A stretch of DNA of 64,000 nt, taken from assembly GCA_020744225.1 (NCBI GenBank), contig JAGMWG010000003.1, forward strand, positions 1,550,001-1,614,000, read 5' to 3'. How positions within the stretch are numbered: the first letter of the stretch is position 1; every line of letters starts with the position of its first letter. The DNA comes from Paraphoma chrysanthemicola (lineage: Eukaryota; Ascomycota; Dothideomycetes; Pleosporales; Phaeosphaeriaceae). The notes beneath the pieces were generated by a model, which was not told the DNA's origin, made no database searches, and saw only the letters and a program-made list of their open reading frames with translations. The position numbers were made by a program, and so were the translations under genes. Below are positions 1-11,184 of the stretch, piece by piece.

Positions 1-477
1 CCTCGAAAGAAAGTATACCTCGAAAGTAAAGTATGCCTCGGAAGTAAAGTATACCTCTAAAGTGGAATACACCTCTAAAGTAGAGTACATCTCTAAACTA
101 CAGGAGTAGAGGTTAAAAGAGTAAAATGTATACAAAGTATAAGATTATACGTCAAAAATAGACTTTAGAATACATCTAGATAATCGAAAACACATCTCTA
201 AACATAATTCCGAGTCTACGTCTAAAATCTTTTACATGTCTAACCTTTTCTACATGTCTAAACTCGAGAATGTGTCTAAACATCTACTTCAGCGTACATG
301 TTTATTACCTGCCTAAAGTCTAGTACATGTCTAAACACCAAGTTTAGTATGAAACTCATGTATCTAGCTAAGACTCAGTACCTCACAAAACATGAACTTT
401 AGCATAGTAGCAAAGTACCTACCTAAACTCGAGTATATCTCTAAACTACATCAATAGTATGTAACACAAAGTCATGA
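1..477. repeat. Decayed 18-bp tandem repeat, AT-rich
   Basis: Five head-to-tail units begin at 1, 18, 36, 54 and 72 (the first is 17 nt), all of the form CCTC(G/T)AAAGTAAAGTATA. More units in a diverged form (GTCTAAA..CTTTTACAT type) start at 220, 238 and 256, each exactly 18 nt, and looser copies continue to about 460. In one frame the first copies read as a hexapeptide repeat Y-T-S-K-V-(K/E), interrupted by a stop near 107. The tract runs off the left edge, so its full size is unknown. It could be a minisatellite or the mutated remains of a repeat-coding gene. Confidence 0.75.
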
Positions 478-659
478 TCATCGCGCACAAGGCAATCTAG
501 TGGGATTACGACCTGCGTGTAGGTCTCCAGGTGGCTTTATCTCGAAGTCACAAAGAGCAGTAGCTGGGATGTAGAGGTGAAAAGAGGATATGATGTCTTG
601 CGTGGTGGAGTGAGACAGCGAACCATGGTAACAAATACATAACGTATCAACAACCGAAG

Positions 660-1224
660 ATGCGGTTGTATCAAAGTACGACTCTTCCACATTTCTTCAT
701 GAGTGCGCATCGCAATAACCTTCTCAGACCGAGACACACTTCATACGGTCTCCGACTTCAGATTCTTCGCTCTGAACCACCCACACTGTCTTTTCCAGCC
801 CTCTCACATCTCGCCGCTCATCTCGCCGCTCATCTCACCTCACGGCGACCCGCCTCAACCGCCCTCAGTCCCATAAACATCCGCTTCCTCAAAATTGGTC
901 CATCACCTCCGCCATTCCGATTCTATCACCACCACTACGTCCGTCCACCCCGCACTCCAGCTCCAAGCCGTATGTTCCAGGATCTAACAGACCTACGGCG
1001 TACGACCATAGACCTACAAAAAACCCTCCACACGCAAGGACGAGATCATCAAGAAACTCAGTTTGGAGATGGATAAGAATAAGATGCGCCACGGTATTAA
1101 TTGTGATATTCACCAGTTCCGCCGGGAAATAGACCACACCACGACGATGATGCTGTATCTGGACGTGGCGATTGTGGTAATGGGGTTATGGGTTGTTTCT
1201 TTGGCATTGCTTAAATTCTTGTAG
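660..1224 (+). CDS. Possible small protein with C-terminal membrane helix (uncertain model)
   Basis: I do not recognise this gene. A reading frame ending at 1222-1224 gives a charged, partly helical stretch (about 40 residues rich in K, E, D, R) followed by a hydrophobic segment of about 20 residues (LYLDVAIVVMGLWVVSLALL) and a two-to-three-residue tail, which looks like a tail-anchored or inner-membrane protein. The upstream frame from ATG 660 is rich in R, S, H and L and could be a mitochondrial targeting region. The two frames do not join without an intron; a consensus-looking 42-nt intron (GTATGT at about 972, CTAAC branch, TAG) lies between them but does not by itself fix the frame. The layout loosely recalls MCUR1/Fmp32-type proteins, but similarity is too weak to claim. 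It may be a decayed gene. Confidence 0.35.
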
Positions 1225-1505
1225 GCGGCGATGGGTCTCATGAAGGCTGTTGTCAGCGAGAGAATTTGGCAGAGGAAGAGGGAGGGCGTGATGCCCATCA
1301 AAGACAAGTGATGAGTCGGCTTGGACGCGGGCGTTGTGTAGTCATTACTTCTCTTCTCATTGTAATTACTCACTTTGATGAGTCTATAATTCGTGAGCCG
1401 CGGCGTGAGCCCGCTCCAATCTCTTCTCCCAATTCCTGTAGCAAGTAATCGTACAGACCTGCACCCTGTCCATATCTTACCCAACCACTCCACCACTCCA
1501 CCTCT
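1225..1505. other. Intergenic, no gene seen
   Basis: Gap of 281 bp between the doubtful gene on the left and the 3' end of RPN12. No supported feature. Confidence 0.5.
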
Positions 1506-2372
1506 CTACACAATCGTCTCCAGCTCCCTCGCGTAGCCCAGCGTGTTCTCAATGACCTGATCGCTCGTGACCAGGATGTCTTTGCTGAGATAGTCGTCCT
1601 CCTGCTGCGGGAAGTATATCCTGCTGTCCTTGACCACCCAGCCGCTCTCCTTTGCGAACTGCACCACGCTGCCTTCTGAGTCGAGGAAGAGGAGGGACTT
1701 GGCGTCTGACACGGGGATGGAGGGGTATGCGCGCTCGCTGCACGACGCAATCTCTTTGCGGATGGTGCCGATGAGGATCTAGCAGATCAGTAACGTCCAA
1801 ACATGTACAAGTCATCCTAGCCGTACCTCGGTGAAGAGCCCAAACTCCTCGCTCGGTACATTGTCCTTCTTTGTCTGCCCCCACACCCTGTCGTAGCTCC
1901 CCTCCATCAGGGCCTGCTCCAGCCGTATCGGATACTGAACGAACTGGTCGTCCTCCAACTTCTTGCCGTCCTGCGCCGCCGCCACCTCGAGCGTCTCGAG
2001 CAACGTGTGGAACCCCGCGTAGTCGCCCTCACTCAGCAGCAATAACAGATAGAGGCCTGTGACTTTGCTTGCGTTGCCGCCGTCTTTTGGCAGCGTCTTC
2101 TCTGGCAGCGAGTAAAAGGGCTGCAACTGCTGGAAGTAGCGTGTGAAGGAAACTGTGTCTTTGAGGCGGATGGAGATGATGGCGCCGAGCTCGAGCGTCT
2201 CGCGGGCGAGCTGCAGGTGTTTCCGTGACGACTTCTCTTGTGGAATGAGGGCGTTGATGTTGAGGAGCGCGATCTTGGCCTTGGACAGCAGCGATGTTGA
2301 TTGCTGGTAGTCGTGCGATTGGAGGCTCTTGTGCAGCTGCTGGAGCACGCTTGCAAGTTCCTTTTCGGCCAT
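1506..2372 (-). CDS. RPN12: 26S proteasome regulatory subunit Rpn12 (PSMD8)
   Basis: Lid subunit of the 19S regulatory particle, acting in ubiquitin-dependent degradation in nucleus and cytoplasm. Two exons: ATG 2372 to 1827, a 48-nt intron (GTACGG..CTAG), and 1778 to 1506, giving 272 residues, the usual size for fungal Rpn12. The middle and end match the family: a helical repeat region (residues about 20-160) and a PCI/CSN8-type C-terminus ending in EN.LGYARELETIV. The start was set at 2372 because the protein then begins directly with the conserved helix; the frame stays open for 73 more codons up to an ATG at 2591, but that extension is low-complexity T/P and looks like 5' UTR. Confidence 0.9.
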
Positions 2373-3104
2373 GATGTGCGGTGGATCAGGGTTGTCGGGA
2401 ACCGTTGTGAGAGGTGGAGATAGTGGAAGCGTTGTGGGAGTGGAAGGCGCGGTGGTGGTGGTTGTTGCGGCGAGCGGAAGCTGTGACGGAGTGCGGTAGC
2501 TTCTCGGAGGTGCATGGCTTGGCACAAATGTCCGTTCCGCCCGCCACGGCACCTCGTACCCTTCAAATGTGCGATATCTGATGTAGGCCATTCTTTCGCT
2601 GCAGACGAGACGAGACTCAACATCTACAAATACAGCAAGTTCATACAGACCAGGAAGCGGCCGCTCATAGTGTGGCTTCAGGCACCAAGGACATGCAGAT
2701 GACCTATGTGGTCACGGTGTCTCACAATCGAGATACCGCAGAAGCAATGCTGGGTAGTAGGGAAGAGCAGGCCGCAGCTATGCATTGCTTATGTTCAGTC
2801 TGCTGTACGACACATAAGACATTTCGACTGGCCACCCTCGGCACCGCGTAAAGGACGAATTCTTGTCACACGTTTGATAAGAGGTGGGACCTATCGAGCA
2901 TCGCAAGGCAACATTCCAGTCAAGGTTGATGTGCCCAAAGATCACACCATGTTGCATAAATTGGGAAGACTCAAAAGGCAATTCCAACATCGTGTATGCA
3001 TTGTTGTGCTAGTACAACAGACATGTCCAGCCAAAGTCATAGAAGTGGATCTCTTGAATGAGTACACCGCTCTGGTCTTGTGACCCGGCGCACAGAACGT
3101 CTTT
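2373..3104. other. Intergenic between RPN12 and SLD2
   Basis: Contains the presumed RPN12 5' leader (2373-2591 is open in the same frame) and the SLD2 3' region. Short ORFs here on both strands show no recognisable domain. Confidence 0.5.
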
Positions 3105-4611
3105 CTACCTCCGACGGCCAAACTTTCCACCAAACTTGGGCTTCCCTTTCGCGCCCGTGCTGCTCTTGATTTTGAGTCGTCGAAAGTTTGCATTTGCCGT
3201 TGCTTTGATCTTCCGCGCGGCTTTCTTGACAGTGCCCTCTTCGGACTTGTCCTTCTCTTCGTCCTCTTTATTCTTTGGCTTTGCACGCCTCCTCGGTGTG
3301 TGAGAGGCGTCGCTGGCGTAATCAGACTCGTCGTCCGAGTCTATATCATCTGCTGCGTCTCCAGTTGCTTGCGTCTCCGCTACAACTTCATCGTCTTCTG
3401 ATTCATCATGCACTTGCAAAGACGGTTCTGGCTTGGATTTCGTAAAATTGGGTCGCACTGTGAGAGATTAGTACAGAAACTACGCCGACAGAAATCGATT
3501 GCTTACTTATGACGCGTCTCGTCTGCCGCTTGAGACCCTTCTTCTTCCACGCTCTTCTGGGCTGGCCATCAGGACCAAGTTCTGGCTGCTCATCCTCGTC
3601 CTCGTCCGACTCCAAGCCGCGATCAGGACCAAGTGGCATAGCGGTTTGACTATCCTCAACGTGAATCTCCGGCACAGGGGCTTTCTTCGGCATGACTATG
3701 CCTGCCTCCTCCATCTCCATCTCTCGCATAATGTCCGCTTCTTCATCCAGCTTGTCGTCCTCGTCCTTCCTCATGGCCTGAATCATTGCACTAAGACTCC
3801 TTCCCAGGCCCCGCCTCTTCCATGGTGCTGGACGCGGTGTGGTCTCGTCTGTCTCGTCAATTGCCCCCAAAATGTTCCCTCGCCGTAGAAACGCAGGCGT
3901 AGCCAGTCCTCGCGCAGTTGACGATGGGGTCCCTTCATCATCGAGCCTCCTCTTCTTTGGCGTGACAAACTGGTTCAGCATAAATCTCTTCCCCGCGGAT
4001 TGCGGCGTCCTGTCCCCACGTGCTCTTGACTCCAACGAAGTCTCACTTGCCGCCTCCTGACCTCTCCTGCTTGGAGTCTGGACAACGTTAAGCTCAACAT
4101 TTGCCAGTACAGCTCTTCTCTTGCTAGGTGTGCCTGCGGGTAGGAGGTCGAACAAGCCGAGTACTATGCCATCTCGCTGTGGGGTGGGACCGATGAAGCT
4201 AGGTCCTTGCGGTGACAGGAACTCAGGCGATTGTGGTATAGCCTCTGCAGCAAGTTCCTCTTCCCTCTTCCTCTTGAGCGGAGTCGAAATCAGCGCTTTC
4301 GGCGGCCCTTTTGGCGTTCGTTCGACATCGCGGGCCGTCCTTCGACTTGTACTTCGTTTCGAGGGAGTCTGCGGTGCAGCTGGAGCCGAAAGTTTGCCTC
4401 GTAGCTTGTTATACTCCTTGTACTTGTTTGCTGTGAACCGTTAGTCGATTTCGAGGGGCTCCAGTCCCGCGTGCATACAGATATCTTCGTTCGCCTTGAT
4501 GTCATCGCGACCAGCTTTGCGGCCGCCATTTTGAGCGGCAAATGTCTTCTCCCATAATTTCAAATCATTTCGTAGTGCATTACAACGCTGTTCGATTTCT
4601 GTGACACTCAT
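3105..4611 (-). CDS. SLD2: DNA replication regulator Sld2
   Basis: Sld2 is the CDK substrate that, once phosphorylated, binds Dpb11 and starts DNA replication. Three exons: 4611-4479, 4430-3507, 3457-3105 (50- and 49-nt introns), 469 residues. The N-terminus (residues 1-60, WEKTFAAQ..GR) and the join SNKYKEYNKLR fit the family, and the basic C-terminus (NFRRLKIK...FGGKFGRRR) is characteristic. Between them lie at least a dozen S/T-P sites, several of full CDK form with a following K/R (for example TPSKR, TPKKR, STPLK), as expected of a CDK-controlled switch. Two acidic stretches flank the tryptophan-containing AWKKKGLKRQTRRV motif. Assignment is from sequence pattern and is strong. Confidence 0.88.
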
Positions 4612-4911
4612 AGCGGAAGGTATTGTGGCGGCGGGATCACGAAGATGGGCGGGAGAATGACCGAATTGAAGATCGCGGACGCGTCGCGGTGCACGAGCTC
4701 GCGTAGCGCGACAGCAGGGATCACCAGCCTTACCGGCTCCACTCCGGAAGAGGCGTGAATGACAACATCACAATCCAGTCTCGTACAGCATAATTTTGTG
4801 ATTCAACTCGAGCATCAGAAATATGTTACAGGATACTATTCACAGACTCCTCGCTCGAGGGCTCAAGATCATGCCCGATGCTGAAGGAAACGCAAGTTCA
4901 AATATGGGAAT
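4612..4911. other. Intergenic between SLD2 and LPD1
   Basis: 300 bp holding the SLD2 upstream region and the LPD1 3' end. No gene seen. Confidence 0.5.
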
Positions 4912-6682
4912 CTAGTAGTGGACAGCCTTGTCGTAGGTGGCCATGGCAGCCTCCTTGAAGGCCTCGGCGAGCGTAGGATGTGCGTGACATGTTCGTGCGA
5001 TATCTGCATTTCGTTAGAGAGAGATCATGGACTTAGGATGTTGCAGACTTACCCTCTGAGCTGGCACCGTACTCGAGCGCAAGAGTGCCCTCAGCAATCA
5101 TCTCACCAGCGTTGGAGCCGATGATGTGGATGCCCAATACCCTGTCGGTCTCGGCATCGGCGAGGAACTTTACAACACCGTCGGTGTCGAGGTTGGTCTT
5201 CGCTCTTGAGTTGGCGGAGAAGGGGAAGTTTCCTGTCCTGTACTTGACGCCAGCGGCCTTCAGCTCCTGCTCGTTCTGGCCGACCCATGCGACTTCGGGG
5301 TGGGTGTACATGACCGAGGGGATGGCGCCGTAGTTGACGTGGCCGTAGCCCTTGGTGAGGTACTCGACAGCGGCAACAGCCTCCTCTTCAGCCTTGTGCG
5401 CAAGCATAGGGCCAAATGTGCAGTCGCCGATGGCACGGATGTGGGGAATCTTGGTGCGGTACTCCTGGTCGATGATCAGGCGGCCGCGCTCGTCAACCTC
5501 GAGGCCAATGTTGTCGAGACCGAGGCCGGAGGTGTATGGGCGTCGGCCAATGGCAACAAGGACGACATCAGCGTCAATCTGTTTCTGTTAGTGAAATCTT
5601 TGAATATGCAGATGTGGACTTACTGTCTCCTCCTTGCCGCCCTTTGCGGCCTCGACGTTGACATTGACGCCAGCATCGTGGACCTCGCCAGCAGTGACCT
5701 TGGTGTTGAGCTTGAACTTCAAGCCCTGCTTTGTGAGGAACTTTTGCGTCTGCTTTGCAATATCGGCGTCCATGCCGGGTCCACCAACCTGGCCCAAGAA
5801 CTCAACGACGGTGACCTCGGAGCCGAGGCGCGACCATACGGAGGCCTGTACAATTTAGCACCAGTCAAACACTGTGTCTGTACTGCTTACCATCTCAAGA
5901 CCAATGATACCGCCACCAATGACGACCAGCTTCTTTGGCACCTCCTGGAGCGCAATGGCGCCTGTGCTTGTGATGACCTTTTGCTCGTCGATGGTCAAGC
6001 CGGGGAACGGAGTGGCCTCGGAGCCGGTGGCAATCAGGACGTTCTTCGCGCGGACGGTCGTCTCGCCACCCTCGACAAGGTTGACCGCAACAGTGTGCTC
6101 GTCCTGGAACGCGCCAGTGCCCTTGATGTACTCGACGTTGTTCTTCTTGAACAAGAACTCAATGCCCTTGGTCAGGCCGGCCACGGAGGTGTCCTTCGCC
6201 TTCATCATGGCAGGGAGGTTGAGCTTGACATCGCCGACCTCGATACCGCGGCCCTTGGTGTCGTGGAGGATCTGGTGGTAGAGGTGCGAGTTGTTGAGGA
6301 GCGATTTCGAGGGAATGCAGCCGACGTTCAAGCAGGTTCCGCCGAGGGAGCCACGCTTCTCGATACACGCGACCTATTCTCCTGTTAGCTTCCAGTCTGC
6401 CCCTCCTCGCGCATCACAGCTCACCTTCAGGCCAGCCTGTCCGGCCTTGATGGCTGCGACATATCCTGCAACGCCACCGCCAATAATGACCAAGTCCTTC
6501 TCCTCTATCTCGCAGTTAGCTGCAGGTCATGTCCGCGGCTCTGGGTGATGCGACGCACCAGCTTCCGACGCATAGCCTCGTCGCAATCTGTTCTGGAAGT
6601 AGATGTTGGATGCGCAGAAAGTGCTCTGGGAAACAGGTCGCGATGCCCGCTGGACTGCGCGGGGCGCAAGTGACCGAAACAT
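4912..6682 (-). CDS. LPD1: Dihydrolipoyl dehydrogenase, mitochondrial (E3)
   Basis: FAD flavoprotein that reoxidises lipoamide in the pyruvate, 2-oxoglutarate and branched-chain dehydrogenase complexes and in glycine cleavage, passing electrons to NAD+ in the mitochondrial matrix. About 510 residues in several exons. In order: an R/S/A-rich presequence (1-40), FAD-binding VIIGGGVAGY, the redox disulphide GGTCLNVGCIPSK, the NAD Rossmann motif VIGGGIIGLE, the second FAD contact IGDCTFGPMLAHKAEEE, and the dimer-interface catalytic HAHPTLAEA. Introns were placed at about 6520-6558 (only 39 nt), 6376-6423, 5846-5889, 5585-5623 and 5004-5053. The long opposite-strand open frame here (5300-6388) is a coding shadow. 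Confidence 0.95.
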
Positions 6683-6991
6683 GATGGAGAAATCTGGAGG
6701 AGCTAAAACCAAGAGAAACCGTGGAACGCACGGCGGGGATGACAGGCGTCAATGGATGGGGTCTGAACGGACTGTTGTTGAGCTCTTTTTACGCGGAGCA
6801 CCGGCCGGGAAGATTGCTGGGTTCCTGCGGCTCAAGCCGTTAGTCAGCCCCGGAGCTCCCTCGCCTCCAACAGTCACAGGCTCTTTTCCGGACGGCAACA
6901 TGACGAGGATTAGTATTTTGACTACAATTATATCTACACAGCCGCGTCTCGATTCCGTAATCCTGGATGCATCCAGCACATGCTCGTTGCC

Positions 6992-9577
6992 TCAATCCTC
7001 GTCCATCGTGGTCGTCGCCAACACCCGAGTCAACATGTCCATGACGGCGTTGCAACCCCACAGCACCGTCTTCTTCTCTGCCTTCTCAACAATGTCCGTC
7101 TTCAGTACGGCCTTCTTTAAGAAATACTGCAGGCCGGCAATCATCTCCGGCGCCTGATCCACCTCGACGAATACCTCCAGCAGTGCTTTGTTGTCGCGCT
7201 TGTCCTTGGATCCTTTCTGAGTCTCCAGTATGGCGGTGACCAACAGGACCTCCACAAAAGTCTTCGTCTTGGGCTGCAGATATGGAAAGTTGAGGTTCTT
7301 GAGACTCGTAATGGGAAGGGCTTTGCGACCGACGAGCGTACCGTAGAGCTTGCCTTGGTTGACAAGCTTCCGAAGTGACTGACCATCGCTTGCTTCCTCA
7401 TCATCGTCCGAATCATCCCCTCCGTCTTGCTTCTCTCCAAGACTCTTGAAGATGTCCCAGAGCGCAAATTGGAAGCTCTTGCGCGTCTTGTGGTCTGCAC
7501 AGACTTTCCGAGCCAGTACGGTATAGTAAGGATTGTAAGTCTTTTCTGAGCCTGCACAGTGAACAATGACTCGTGGAATCTCTGCCTCCTGTGACCTCTT
7601 GAGATTCAACTTGGTCAGCCGGATCTGGGCGTCCTTGAAGTCGCTTGCCGACATGATCGATATGAAGATTGCTCGACGCACGTCCGTGTTCATGCGCTGT
7701 TCTCTTGCCAGCTGCACCAGGTCAACGTCGCCACCAGCATCGTCGTCGAGATCGTCAGTCCTTTGCACTCCTGTGTCCTTGCTCTCTTCTATGGTCGCCT
7801 CACTGACAACGTCGTTCCGCCAGCTTGCGCCAACCATCCACCATTTCCCCTTCTTTCCAGTGTCTTTGATGTCGTTGAGACCTATACGTAGTGGTTCGGT
7901 GGCTTTGAGGTTCCTGGTGCTCAACGTGCCCAGCTGCTTCTTCATTCGTGTCGTGTGCTCTCTAGACATGGCCGAAGCAGCAATACCAGTTTTCATACGG
8001 TTGTTCTTGAGGTCGTTGATCGTCTCGATCATGAATTTCGTGCGGACCGGAAGAGTGCTCTGGCCGACTTTAGCGACAGCCTTCTGCAACAGCACAACAA
8101 TATCCTTCAACGCGGTCGGATCGTCCTGACGCAGCTGGGGACCGGCTGCTCGGACTATCCTCAAAAGCAGTTCAGTGTTGATATCTGATAATTCGTCCAG
8201 GAAGAAGCGCACATAGTCGAAGACGAGATTGCTGCCAATGACCTGAAATGTGTAGAGCTCTGCGACAAGAGACATTAGATTCGTCGTCTGCTTCCCCGTA
8301 CCTTGTTTGTTCGGCTCGTAGTGCTGATCAAACTCAGAGACGATGCGCTCGACTATCTGGGCACCAAAATCCGGCCCAATGACCTTGTAGATTGCGGCAA
8401 TGAAGCCCGCATGCAGGATGAGGAAGGTATCCAACAGTCCACTGGGATCTGAGAGCATTCCCATGAGTAAGTCGACAAGCGTAGTGTTGACGTAGCCTCG
8501 TGGATTGTTCTGGTATATTGTCTCGATATCACGGAGGATGGACAAGATGTTGGCCTCTGACAAACGATTGAGCAGACCCTGTACTTGTCGCCGTAGCCGT
8601 GATAGCGCTTCGGCATCGGAGGAAGGTGGTCCCCTCAGTGCAGGCGGTATGTACTTCGTCGGCGGTGCAGCATCTGAAGAGACTGGCGCTACGTAGGGGT
8701 TCTCTCGTACTCGCGGCTGGACCGGCTCGTCGTCATCACCGCTATCCTCCTCTGCCTCAGAATCAAGCTCTTCAAGACCGGATCCGTCATCTTCGCTCGA
8801 CATGTCAGAAGCCTCGAGCAGGTCGTCCTCTTCGGAGTCGAGTCCTTCCAGGTCAGTCTCCTCCTCGCTTGATTCTTCTTGAGTAGCGCCGAGAGCTTTT
8901 CGTCTTTTGCTTGCCAACCATGCATCGTCCTCATCCCGCTTCCTCTTCGGAGGCTTGTCAGCCTGCTCGTCGTCGCTGTCCAGCCCTCCCAGGTCGCCGA
9001 AGATGTCATCCAGTCCATCATCGACACCTTTTGACTTCTTCTTGCCCTTTACGCCAAGCTTCTTCTCCAGAGCAGCAATCTCAGCATTCTCTTGCGCTAT
9101 TCGATCCTGCACGGCGCGAGAAACTTTTGGAGTCGTCGCAGCGTCGTCCACTGGCGGCGATGTCTTTTTGAGGATGCTCTTCAGCGGCTTCTTTGAATCT
9201 TTAGGCTCCTTTGCCTCCTTCGGCTGTTTTACAGGCGGTAGTGGTGTCCCTTCGTCTGTGACATTGTCCCAGTCAATCTCCTCCTCATCGTCGGACTCGG
9301 ACTCATCTCGGCTCGCTCTCCTGCTAATCTGTGTATGGACAGGTACTGGTCGCGGCGGTACAGTCCGCTTTCGGTTCTGTGACTTCTTTTCTACGCGCTC
9401 GGCCTTGCGCTTGTCTCTGCGATTCAACTGCCCATTGCGTCCGCCTGGCTTCTGGCTACGGTTTGCGGGATCTGTCAGGTATTAGACCTCCAGTAGGCTC
9501 TGTAATCTGCTCTACACACCGCCAAACTGTTCTCGCAACTCTTTGGGCAATTTAGGCCCTCCGTATGTTTGGCGCAT
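6992..9577 (-). CDS. SGD1: Sgd1/NOM1-like nucleolar protein (MIF4G + MA3)
   Basis: Nucleolar protein needed for 18S rRNA maturation; in yeast also found as a suppressor of glycerol defect. The first exon (ATG 9577) encodes the conserved LPKELREQFG, spliced by a short intron to DPANRS..., followed by the K/R-rich segment RRDKRKAERVEKK. After a long acidic, low-complexity region (E/D/S runs, residues about 150-270) comes a MIF4G helical domain (about 300-510, LRRQVQGLLNRLSEANI...) and an MA3 domain (about 620-740, RRAIFISIMSASDFKDA..). Roughly 845 residues, the usual size. The gene is flanked by LPD1 (same strand) and SRP14 (divergent, 164 bp between starts). Confidence 0.9.
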
Positions 9578-9741
9578 AGTTTAGGGTAGGAGCGAGTGCT
9601 GTCGCAAAAAGTTGAGCACGTCGGAGGTTTTGGCCATTTTCCCCGCGTCTCCGCCGCCGCTCCGCACTCACGACCAACATCCCACCATTCACTCTCTCCT
9701 CGACACCCATGGCGCGGTTATAGCACGGCACGGTACACAAA

Positions 9742-10205
9742 ATGGGTCGCGACCACCTTACCAACGACGAGGTAGAGCGGAGCCCACCAATCCTTGAAAT
9801 CACGCTAAGCTGCGATAGTTCTTTGCTCAACTCGCGAACCTGTTCGAGCACAACCGCAAAAAGGGCCATGGCAGTGTCTACCTCATACAAAAGCGCTTGA
9901 CGTTCGAATCTGCATCTACACCTCCGTCTCCAACCAAAGTAGCAGACGACCCGTTGTGGGACACACACCCAGAGAGCCCACTACCCGTATTGATTCGCGC
10001 ATCGAACAACGGGAGCTCAAAGCGAAAAGGCACAGACAGGGAAGACATCAGCAAAATAGTATTGAGCACAGTCGTCAAGCCAGACGACCTAGACGGGTTT
10101 TTTGCACGCTATGCCGAGGCTTGTAAAACGGGCATGACAGGTCTGAAGAAGCGGGATCGCAAGAAGGGCAAGAAAGACAAGAAGAAGAAGAAAGTTACTA
10201 CCTGA
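9742..10205 (+). CDS. SRP14: Signal recognition particle subunit SRP14
   Basis: Alu-domain component of the SRP that holds elongation while ribosomes are delivered to the ER. The start exon MGRDHLTNDE is followed by a 44-nt intron (GTAGAG..GATAG) and an exon opening with FFAQLANLFEHNRKKGHGSVYL, which is the diagnostic N-terminal beta-alpha region. Then come ISKIVLSTVVKPDDLDGFFARYAEACKTGM and a lysine-only tail (KKRDRKKGKKDKKKKK), as in fungal SRP14. About 140 residues. The start codon sits 164 bp from that of the divergent SGD1 gene, so the two probably share a promoter. Confidence 0.92.
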
Positions 10206-10455
10206 GGCAAGGCAAGAAGCTGAATACCGTCAAACAGAAGAAGTATGGAAATCTCATGCTCGACCGGTCAACGAGCGAGTGTAGAGCTCGAGTAGGAGGG
10301 CTCCGGACATGGAGGCCAGGACCCGCATCATGAGAAAACAACCACAGAGCAATTGCGTTACACGGCTCCATGTCGCGTATGAGCTTCAATTATGGCTATA
10401 TACCCAGGCTATGCAACAGTATAATAGTATCTCAAGTCACCACCCTTGCTTCTCA

Positions 10456-11184
10456 TCAGGCTTTGCTCTGACGCAGTGCAACCATTTGCGGGAATATCTT
10501 CAGGTGCAGCGGCAGCGGCTGTCCCATCCAGGTCGCTCTTTGCGTATGATCTCTGAGTTCGTCTTCAGTGTTTGGATGAATCAGTGCCGAGAGTGGGCCT
10601 CTATTAATGACCAGCCATGGGATGAAAGCACCAAATTGCTCTATTCGTATTAGCGTCCGCCGTGAGGGCAGAAATTGACACATACCTGGAGTGAACAGAT
10701 TGACCTCAAACATGCCCACTGGGTGAGGCCCAATAGGTCTGTCCCATACTTTATAAATCCTCAGCTCTGGGACTGCGCATACGCGTCAGCGGCTTTGTCG
10801 ATTCGTGGTGAGGGTTTCTTACATTCTCGTCTAATCCGTTCCCATAGCTGATTCGCAAACTTAACCTCTTCCTCGTCCGTTTGCTGGAAGTAGATATGAA
10901 TGCTGCACTGCAATCAGTGGGAGCAATAGGATATGGGCGGTTCATACTTACTCAAATCCGCCACGGCTGCCATTTGTTATAGGCGATGCAAACGAGGTGT
11001 ACGCCTCGCTCTTCTTTTCTGCCGGTGGGTTGACATATGATTTGCCATCATCGGCCTTCTCACTGCATCCCATTAGTATTTACGCTTGCCGACTACACTT
11101 CATGAGGGGTTACTTTGGCAGAGGCTCGAGACCCTCGTAGCCCTTGAGAGGCGACTCGTAGGTATAGTAGTTAGGGTCAGCCAT
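10456..11184 (-). CDS. DOPA 4,5-dioxygenase-like protein
   Basis: Member of the DOPA_dioxygenase family, small cupin-like proteins related to the enzyme that opens the DOPA ring in betalain pigment synthesis; the substrate in most ascomycetes is unknown. Five exons with four introns give about 177 residues. Splicing restores the metal-binding-type motif F-D-I-H-I-Y-F at residues 60-66, then GPHPVGMFEVNLFTPEQFGAFIPWL and RGPLSALIHPNTEDELRDHTQRATWMG, which contain the other conserved histidines. No signal peptide. Intron density (four in about 530 coding bases) is high for this window. The family call is firm; the reaction in this organism is not known. Confidence 0.85.

Noticed and set aside
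5300..6388. 362-codon plus-strand open frame
   Set aside because: Lies antisense to LPD1 exons; composition (L, V, D rich without motifs) is a mirror of the GC-biased codons of the real gene.
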